A DNA stretch of 64,000 bases from Dama dama (Eukaryota > Chordata > Mammalia > Artiodactyla > Cervidae). The translations under genes and the position numbers were made by a program. Below, piece after piece: positions 56,325 through 64,000 of this stretch (position 1 is the first letter of the stretch; each line of letters starts with the position of its first letter). The DNA lies in the NCBI RefSeq assembly GCF_033118175.1, contig NC_083688.1, positions 6,159,001-6,223,000 on the forward strand, read 5' to 3'. The notes under the pieces were generated by a model. The model was given only the letters and a program-made list of their open reading frames with translations. It was not told the DNA's origin and searched no databases.

Positions 56325-56575
56325 TTCAAAAGTATTTATTTTTGGCTGCTCTGGGTCTTTGTTGTGTAGTTGCATCGATCAGACACTTCTCTTTGCTGTG
56401 GGGCACAGGCTCGGAAGTTGCAGCTTAGAGGCTTTAGAGCGTGGGCTCAGTAATTGTGGCACACGAGCTTAGTTGCCACAGCATCTGGGATCTTCCTGGA
56501 CCAGGGTTTGTGCCCGTGTCCCCTGCATTGGCAGGTGGATTCTTATCCACTGTGCCATCAGGGAATTCCAGCCTG
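56325..56575 (-). mobile_element. CHR-type SINE
   Basis: The text tttttggctgctctgggtct through actgtgccatcagggaattc is antisense CHR. Confidence 0.82.
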
Positions 56576-56726
56576 ACACAATTTTAAGGAAGCAAGCACT
56601 CCAGCTTCCATGTTGAGATAGGACTAGAGGGCAAGGGCAGGGGCAGGAAGACCTGGGTCTCATTCAGGTGAGAGATGGTGATGGCATGGAGCTGCAGGGG
56701 AGGTGGTGAGAATACTCTGGATATGC

Positions 56727-56992
56727 TTGGAAAGTGAAAGTGAAAGTCACTCAGTCGTGTCTGACTCTTTGCGACCCCATGGACTATATAGTCCATGGAA
56801 TTCTCTAGGCCAGAATACTGGAGTGGGTAGCCTTTCGCTTCTTCAGCGGACCTTCTCAACCCAGGGATCAAACCCAGGTCTCTCGCATTGCAGGCAGATT
56901 CTTTACCAGCTGATCCACCAAGCCCAAGAATACTGGAATGGGTAGCCTATCCCCTCTCCAGCAGATCTTCCTAACCCAGGAATTGAACTGCT
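56727..56992 (-). mobile_element. Bov-tA SINE, dimeric form
   Basis: Antisense Bov-tA followed by a second partial unit (gaatactggaatgggtagcc), the same arrangement as at 35.3 kb. Confidence 0.85.
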
Positions 56993-57287
56993 TGGAAGGT
57001 AGAGCCAATAGCACTCACTGATGAATGTGAGAGAAGGAGAGAGGAGTCGGAACCAGCTCCAAACTTTTCAGCCTGAGCAACTGGAAGCGGAGGGTTGACT
57101 TTTACTATGAGATGGGGAAGCCCGCATGTGGGATGGCATTTGAGAGGAGGCAGAGAGTTCAGGATGGACTCTGTGGATTTTGAGATGTCCGAGTGAAGGT
57201 GTGGAAGCAGGCAGTTCAACAGAGTCTGGAACATAGAGGTCTGTATTAAAGATACAGTTTAGAAAATCACTGACGTGTACCAGTAGA

Positions 57288-57420
57288 TGATATTTATTTA
57301 TTTGGCTGCAACAAGTCTTAGTTGCAGTATGCGAGATCTAGTTCCCTGACCAGGGATTAAACCCAGGCTCCCTGCATTGGGGGTGTGGAGTCTTAGCCAC
57401 TAGACCCACAGGGAAGTCCC
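57288..57420 (-). mobile_element. CHR-type SINE
   Basis: The text tttatttatttggctgcaac through ctagacccacagggaagtcc is antisense CHR. Confidence 0.82.
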
Positions 57421-58005
57421 AGTAGAATGGTATTTAAAACCATCACCAAGAGAGTGAGAAGGAGTAAAGGCTCTGAGTACTGAACCCCAAGGTCCAGGAG
57501 ATGTGAGTAGTGAAGGTGAAGGTGAATTCACAAAGTCACACAGCACAGATGCAAATCCGGCTTTACTGGGGAAACTTGGAGGCATTGGGTCATTGGTCCA
57601 ACCTCTCGTCTTCATGTGCAGAGAGACATGGGGGTCCGGGTGTAGCTGCAAACCTCCTAGATTGTGCTGCAGGAGATGGACCCCTCGCCCCCATCCCCTA
57701 CTCTGCATTTTTTTGGCAAGTGTAAGATTAGCCTTGCAAGTAAAGAAAACCTGATCTGAGCTCAGACCCCAGGGGAATTGTTTGCAGTGCTGAGGGCAGG
57801 AGCTGCCCATCGGAAGTAGAGACTATGTGGAATCATTTCTGCTTTGGGAAGGGATGCCCCTCTGGAGCCCAGGTGATGCTAGAAACCTGGAGTGTGCGCT
57901 GGGGTCTTCCAGCACAGTCCAAACTGTTTTTCCAAGGCCCATCCTCTGGCCTAGGGGCTCATGAAACATAAGCTTGCCAAATGGGAGTAGAAATCAATAA
58001 GTATA

Positions 58006-58215
58006 GGGACTTCACTGATGGACCAGTGGCTAAGTGTCTGCTCTCCCAGTGCAGGGGGCCCAGGCTCAATCCCCGGTCAGGGAACTAGACCCCACATGCC
58101 ATAAATGAGAGCGTGCATGCTGCAATTTAAGCTGAAACTGAAGATTCTGGTTGCCGTAACTGGGACCCAGTGCGGCCAAATACGTAAATAAATATTACCA
58201 AAAAAAAATAATAAT
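58006..58215 (+). mobile_element. CHR-type SINE
   Basis: Sense text gggacttcactgatggacca through gggacccagtgcggccaaat, with an A-rich tail. Confidence 0.82.
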
Positions 58216-58861
58216 AAGAGTAGATTCAACTGAGCTGATAAGTCACTTCCAGACAGGCAATGATGGATGAATGCTGGAGGGAGGCCTGGAGTAGTCATCG
58301 TACAAAGCCCATCATGGAGGCCTTAGCCATCTGGCCATGGAGACCATGCCAAGTCTAGAGAGATAGCCCCAGGTTCAGATGGAGGAGTAGCCTGGGGGCA
58401 TTGGGCTTGCTGCTACAGTCGCTGCATGGGCTTCTTGACTTGGCTCAAAGTGTTAACCCAGAAGCAGCAGGAGATGTTGGCCAGTGTGGTTACTCCCCTA
58501 GCTGGCCAGCAAATCGTCCAAAGCTGTGTGGTTAGATCCTGAGTTATGGAGTCGTGATAACCTTGACAGCCCTGGCTGTCCCCAGGGTGATTTCCTTCCA
58601 GAGTGGTCATGGATCATGATTCTGCCTGTCTATGGGAAGGAAACCTGCATAAAATGGTGAAAGCCATATACTTAGTACCCGGGAATGAAAAATGTCGCCT
58701 TGCCCACCAGTCTTGTGTGATCATGAAGGGTTGTGTGCAGGTGCCATTATGTCCAAGGAGAAAGCAAGGAAGGACTGATATCCAGAATGCAAGGCAGTTT
58801 GGGGGTTACAAAGGGTGCCACGGCTCAATATTCTTCCAGCAGGCCTCAGCATCATCCCTGG

Positions 58862-59008
58862 AGGACTTCCCTGGTGGCCCAGTGGCTAAGTCTCCGAGCT
58901 CCCAATGCATGGGGTCTGGGTTTGATCCCTGGTCAGGAAACTAGGTCCCTGATCTAAGATCTCGCATGCTGCAAATAAGATCTGGTGCAGCCAAGTAAAT
59001 AATTTTAT
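58862..59008 (+). mobile_element. CHR-type SINE
   Basis: Sense head ggacttccctggtggcccag through agatctggtgcagccaagta. Confidence 0.85.
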
Positions 59009-59965
59009 GAAAATCATCCATGAAAAGGATGAGCACATGGTTGTAACGGATGCAGGCACAGCAGGTAGTGGCTGTGGCCTGCTGGGGGCAAGCTCCCTGC
59101 CACTGTCAGAGAGCGAGACACCGATAAGGTTTCCCATAATTGAGCACGGTGTGAGCAGGTAGGAATGGTCTATTACTGTGACAGATTCATGCCCTGGCTC
59201 TGGCATGGGCAGCTGATTGAGGCTGTTTAGCATTGCTTGTTCAGGTCTGGAAGAAGAGGAGAGAGGTTATTTACCCTCCACTCCGGTCTGTTTCCTGAGC
59301 TCGCTTGTGTACGTTCTTCCTAGATTTGTGGAGTCTGTCGTGTGCCTGGGATGGGGTAGTGGATCTGCCCTTTCCCAGAACGTTTACCTCCGTAAGCACC
59401 CAGGAATCGCCACACTTGCCTGACCCACCGGGGGGCTTGTCCACCTCCTCGGTGCCCAGGGAGGATCTTGAGGGGATGGCTCATGTCATTGCTCCCCGAA
59501 CCAGCCACGCCAAGCCTCATTGTACCCCCCACCTGCAGGTGGCATGTGTGGAAGAGCAAGCGAATTCCATGTTGACAGCTGGAAGGGGCGCCATAGAGAC
59601 CATTTCATCAGCAGACTGTATCCTAGCAGGGAAGCCCTGCACCCGACACAGGTACTCATCAGAGTCCTGAGAGTCTCGGTGCTCCCGGCATGGTGGACGA
59701 GAGCAGCCACTCCGTACACCTAGCCCTCGTTCACAGCGGTCAGAATCCATGACAATCGCTTTGCCGGTTGGTCAGATCCGGAGGCCATTGTGCCACCTGG
59801 AGCCACAGGTCAACGTTCCTGGCAAGTAATGCATATTCCCTGAGCACGAGTAACTTCATAAGTCAAACAGGTCCTCAATGGGCCCTCCCAGACCTACGAT
59901 AGTGGTTTCGCTGTTATGGTAGGTCCAAGTGTGGATCTAGTGCACCAAAGTGAATGTGATAGCCA
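59009..59965. other. Unclassified stretch, moderate GC, no gene recognised
   Basis: I see no SINE or LINE text here. Open frames on both strands are short (at most 121 codons) and are interrupted. An LTR-like block lies just to the right, so a decayed internal part of an endogenous retroelement is possible, but no motif proves it. Confidence 0.4.
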
Positions 59966-59970
59966 CAAAA

Positions 59971-59990
59971 TCTCTCTCTCTCTCTCTCTC
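59971..59990. repeat. (TC)n microsatellite
   Basis: Ten TC units followed by a short T run. Confidence 0.95.
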
Positions 59991-60009
59991 TTTTTAAATT
60001 TATCTTAGT

Positions 60010-60500
60010 TTCAGCACATGGAATTTTTGTTTCTTCATTCAGGATCTTTTGCGGTGGCACATGGACCCTACATGTGCTACCGAAAGAAGTGTGTGAGTCC
60101 GGCTGCTCAAAAGCCAATAAATAGGCCAGGCTGGTGGAAAGGAAAGCTTGCTTTAGTTCAGATGCCAGCAACTGAGGGGGGAGGGGGGCGCATATCTGTC
60201 CCAAGGCCTCCGCCACCCCCCACCACCCCCAACTGCTCCAACAAGCAGGGAGTGAGGGCTTTCACAGACAGAGTGAGGGGGAGGGGCCACGTGCAGAAGC
60301 AGCACAGCCAGCTGACCGTCACCTTCAAATTGGTCACCACTGGTCTGACCAGCCTCACCTTGGTTGCTTTAAGTACAGTTAATCTTCGGTTCCAGGGTCC
60401 ATTTGTTCCCATTTCTTTGAGGTCAGTTCTCAGAATTATGGCAGCTTCTGTCCTGAGTACAGTCTAGTCATCATGGAGTTAACTTCTTCACCTGGTGTTT
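60010..60500 (-). mobile_element. LTR-like segment
   Basis: The layout (ctcaaaagccaataaatagg, then agttcagatgccagcaactg on the plus strand) resembles the R/U5 side of ruminant LTRs read from the minus strand. The boundaries are unclear. Confidence 0.3.
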
Positions 60501-60769
60501 TAGTATCGATAAGACAGCTCGCAGGATATGGCTCAGAACATTATCTACAGCCTTTGAGAAAGAACTAAAGGTTCTTGACTATACTTAATGACTACACTGT
60601 TATTATTATTATTATTTAGTCTCCTTTGACTGTTTTTCTTTCTTTCCACATTTCTCACTTTTCCGATTAAACATATTCTTTGACTAAAGTTTTCCACAGA
60701 CAAAAGGCAGGCAGGTGACATGGTGGGAGAGGCAAGGACCATCGGGTGTTGCTCCGTTTCACGTGAGAT

Positions 60770-60855
60770 CTTCATTCCCAGACCGGGGATAGAACCTGCG
60801 TCCCCTGGACAAAAAGTGGATTCTTAATCACTGAACCACCAGGGACGTCCCCATC
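60770..60855 (-). mobile_element. CHR-type SINE, partial
   Basis: The text cagaccggggatagaacctg through gaaccaccagggacgtcccc is the antisense CHR head. Confidence 0.75.
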
Positions 60856-61784
60856 ACCACATAGTCTTTTAATTAGCTTTTTCATTCCAGATGCTCTCTT
60901 TAAGATGCAGGGCCTTACTGCAGGTTCATTCCTATGGTAACATTAGATTGAGTTTGTTGTCGCATTGTTGAATCAATCTCCACAACAAGGGTTACCATAT
61001 GGACATTCTCCTAATGGTCCGGTTCTGGGTGGTTCAAAGACTTGGCCCTGCAGCAAGACCATTAGCAATGGCTCCTGAAGCTATGTAAAATGGACTATTT
61101 ACAAAGATGTGAACAGGCTATAGAGAAGCTACAAGGCCGTGCAGTACCCCTGGGCTGGTAACTAGGGGAACACTACTGCCCTTGGACCAGAAGGGAATGG
61201 GAAGAAGGTCTTGTAGAGAGAGCCTCCTCTGTGATTACCCAGCCAACCCTAAACCAGCCCCAGGCAACCCCACACGAGGCAATAAATACCCCAACCCCCT
61301 CCTGCCCTCGCATCCTCTGCCAGCCTTCCCTCTCAGCCAAACTCAACTGGAAGACCAGGAGCAAAGGAACCTGATGATGCAGGTTGGCTCCCTGGCAGAA
61401 AAGGCAGAAGGACGGAGAGTGGGCCTGGAGGGGCAAGTGGAAGATGCCGACACACAGGGGAGGGTGCGATTTTAGATAGGGTGGCCTAGTCCTCACTAGG
61501 AAGGGATCATTTGAGCAAAGACCTGTGATAATGTATCTAATCCTCACGACAATTGATGAGGCCGTCTTAGAGCTGAGGAAACTGACGTACGGCACTTAAC
61601 TTACTCGTTGTCCAGAATCACACAGCGAAGAGTTGCCTGAGTTGGAATCTGACACCGGGGAGTTTAGCTCCAGGGATCCTGCTCTTAAACAAAATGGGAT
61701 TTAGGGAAGTCATCATAAAATGAAAGGGCAAAGAAAATGTCAGGACATGCACGACTGTGATCAACAGTCATACGTGTTATGTTG
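60856..61784. other. Intergenic stretch without a recognised gene
   Basis: Ordinary single-copy-looking sequence with an old MIR-like segment near 61,540-61,640 (aactgacgtacggcacttaa). No gene is seen. Confidence 0.5.
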
Positions 61785-62240
61785 TTGTAGCCACACTTTC
61801 CGGGAAACAAACTCACTCAGAAGGACAATGCAGAGAGTGGAGTGCAGTTTATTACACCGGTGGGCCTGAGGCAGAGTCTCCTCTTAGCCAAGGACCCCAA
61901 CCAGTTTTTGTGAAAACCTTATATACCCTAAATGTACTTGCTCAAACCCATCTCCCCAAATTCCTTGAAACTGGTCTGGACAAGGTAAAAGAGAGATTCG
62001 ATCAAAGTTAACCCATGATTCATGTGTCACAAGACTAGATAAACAGTGGATATTTATCAATAGGCCTGTGGTCATATCCCAATAAATATTAATGGAATCT
62101 ACCACTTTGTTCTGTTACAGAGATAATTAGCATATTCTTTTAAGCAATGGAGAGTCCAAGTACAAGTCCTGAGGCTTTTTTATCCGGGGGGGTCTGGTTT
62201 TCCGTTGGTATGCCATTTCTATAGACACCTGGCACAAAGT
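61785..62240 (-). mobile_element. Probable solo LTR
   Basis: Minus-strand reading gives gtaataaactgcactccact, an AATAAA signal in an R-like position, followed by a short end near 61,785. No internal region follows before the next repeat. Confidence 0.45.
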
Positions 62241-62319
62241 TCAGAGTCCACTGGGAGGGTGACCATGCGTGTAGCCTAATGTTCGCAGCCTGGCCTGAGA
62301 TGGAGTCTAGCTCTGTCTG

Positions 62320-62425
62320 TTTCCTCCTTCAGTGCATTGAGCACTGACTGTATGCTAGCCACAGTGTTAGGTGCTATGGGTAGGTATACAAGATGTACAA
62401 GATGCTGTGCTTGCCTCCAAAGAGT
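62320..62425 (+). repeat. Ancient L2-like repeat
   Basis: The text cattgagcactgactgtatg, gttaggtgctatgggtaggt and tgcctccaaagagtccataa is a decayed L2 3' end. Confidence 0.45.
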
Positions 62426-62504
62426 CCATAATCTAGTTGAAGAGTGGTGGGGGAGTATGGCCATCTGTATGAGCAGGTTGTGATACATTCTATGGTAGAG
62501 ATCT

Positions 62505-64000
62505 CTTCAGGAAAATTAGAGATACCAAGGGAACATTTCATGCAAAGATGGGCTCAATAAAGGACAGAAATGGTATGGACCTAACAGAAGCAGAAGCTAT
62601 TAAGAAGAGGTGGCAAGAATACACAGAAGAACTGGACAAAAAAGATCTTCATGACCCAGATAACCACGATGCTGTGATCACTCACCTAGAGCCAGACATC
62701 CTGGAATGTGAAGTCAAGTGGGCCTTAGGAAGCATCACTATGAACAAAGCTAGTGGAGCTGATGGAATTCCAGTTGAGCTGTTTCAAATCCTAAATGATG
62801 GTGCTGTGAAAGTGCTGCACTCAATATGTCAGCAAATCTGGAAAACTCAGCAGTGGGCACAGGACTGGAAAAGGTCAGTTTTCATTACAATCCCAAAGAA
62901 AGGCAATGCCAAAGAATGCTCAAACTACCGCACAATTGTACTCATCTCACACACTAGTAAAGTAATGCTTAAATTCTCCAAACCAGGTTTTAGCAGTACA
63001 TGAACTGGGAAGTTACAGATGTTCAAGCCGGTTTTAGAAAAGGCAGAGGAACCAGAGATCAAATTGCCAACATCCGTTGGATCATTGAAAAAGCAAGAGA
63101 GTTCCAGGAAAACTTTTATTTCTGTTTTATTGACTATGCCAAAGCCTTTGACTGTGTGGATCACAATAAACTGTGGAAAATTCTGAAAGAGGTGGGAATA
63201 CCAGACCACCCGACCCGCCTCTTGAGAAATCTGTATGCAGGTCAGGAAGCAACAGTTACAACTGGACATAGAACAACAGACTGGTTCCAAATAGGAAAAG
63301 GAGTATGTCAAGGCTGTATATTGTCACCCTGCTTATTTAACTTACATGCAGAGTACATCATGAGAAACGCTGGGCTGGAAGAAGCACAAGCTGCAATCAA
63401 GATTGCTGGGAGAAATATCAATAACCTCAGATATGCAGATGACACCACCCTTATGACAGAAAATGAAGAAGAACTAAAGAGCCTCTTGATAAAAGTGAAA
63501 GAGGAGAGTTAAAAAGTTGGCTTAAAACTCAACATTCAGAAAACTAAGATCATGGCATCTGGTCCCATCACTTCATGGCAAATAGTTGGAGAAACAGTGG
63601 CAGACTTTATTTTTGGGGGCTCCAAAATCACTGCAGATGGTGACTGCAGCCATGAAATTTAAAGATACTTGCTCCTTGGAAGAACAGTTATGACCAACCT
63701 ATGACCCTATTAAAAAGTAGGGACATTACTTTGCCAACAAAGGTCCATCTAGTCAAGGATATGGTTTCTCCAGTAGTCATGTATAGATGTGAGAGTTGGA
63801 CTATAAAGAAAGCTGAGTGCTGAAGAATTGATGCTTTTGAACTGTGGTGTTGGAGAAGACTTTTGAGAGTCCCTTGGACTGACTGCAAGGAGATCCAACC
63901 AGTCCACCCTAAAGGAGATCAGTCCTGGGTGTTCATTGGAAGGACTGATGTTGAAGCTGAAACTCCAATACTTTGGCCACCTGATGCGAAGAGCTGACTC
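62505..64000 (+). mobile_element. BovB (RTE-type) LINE, reverse-transcriptase part, continues beyond window
   Basis: Sense BovB starts inside the element at ggaaaattagagataccaag (5'-truncated) and runs off the right edge. Two open frames, 62,548-63,003 and 63,000-63,512, cover the reverse transcriptase. They include FIDYAKAFDCVDHNKLWKIL, GKGVCQGCILSPCLFNLHAE and an intact catalytic YADD box (near 63,434). The first frame is broken near 62,990, where about 20 nt of the usual element appear altered, and a stop follows KEES at 63,510. It is not functional. Confidence 0.92.

Overview
This window is nuclear DNA from a ruminant, most likely a bovid (cattle, sheep or goat type). The evidence is the density of Bov-tA/Bov-A2 SINEs, BovB (RTE) LINE pieces with their typical reverse-transcriptase text, and older tRNA-Glu-derived CHR SINEs. 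The species cannot be fixed from the sequence alone. The two protein-coding genes have the same order and converging orientation that I recall for human 1p36.12 (EPHB2 then LACTBL1).

Positions 1 to about 19,500 (+ strand) hold the 3' part of EPHB2, an Eph receptor tyrosine kinase. Seven coding exons run from the juxtamembrane segment through the kinase and SAM domains to a C-terminal VEV PDZ ligand. The reading frame is intact over 397 codons, and every junction is GT/AG. The stop is at 11,706-11,708. It is followed by almost 8 kb with no young SINE or LINE, with poly(A) signals at 13,473 and 19,475. This fits short and long 3' UTR forms. A BovB LINE of about 2.25 kb sits antisense in the last intron.

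Positions 19,500 to 30,800 are intergenic and mostly repeats: BovB, Bov-tA, CHR and fragments of L1 3' ends.

Positions 30,835 to 50,380 (- strand) hold LACTBL1, a membrane-anchored vertebrate protein of the serine beta-lactamase/penicillin-binding (PF00144-like) fold. I assembled seven coding exons (1,752 nt, 583 codons plus stop) whose phases all agree. The protein has a short basic N-terminus, one membrane segment, an SxxK catalytic motif, a Tyr-Ser motif, a KDG third motif and four N-glycosylation sequons. The last exon is a CpG-rich block.

Positions 50,400 to 64,000 are intergenic: SINEs, two BovB copies (one running off the window end), probable solo LTRs and about 1 kb that I could not classify. 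I found no RNA gene, CRISPR array, bacterial-type operon or new defence system. The most interesting observations are the complete exon chain of the poorly studied LACTBL1, a frame-broken ruminant counterpart of a human alternative EPHB2 C-terminus, the repeat-free long 3' UTR, and a nearly identical 81-bp direct repeat at 43.86 and 44.60 kb.
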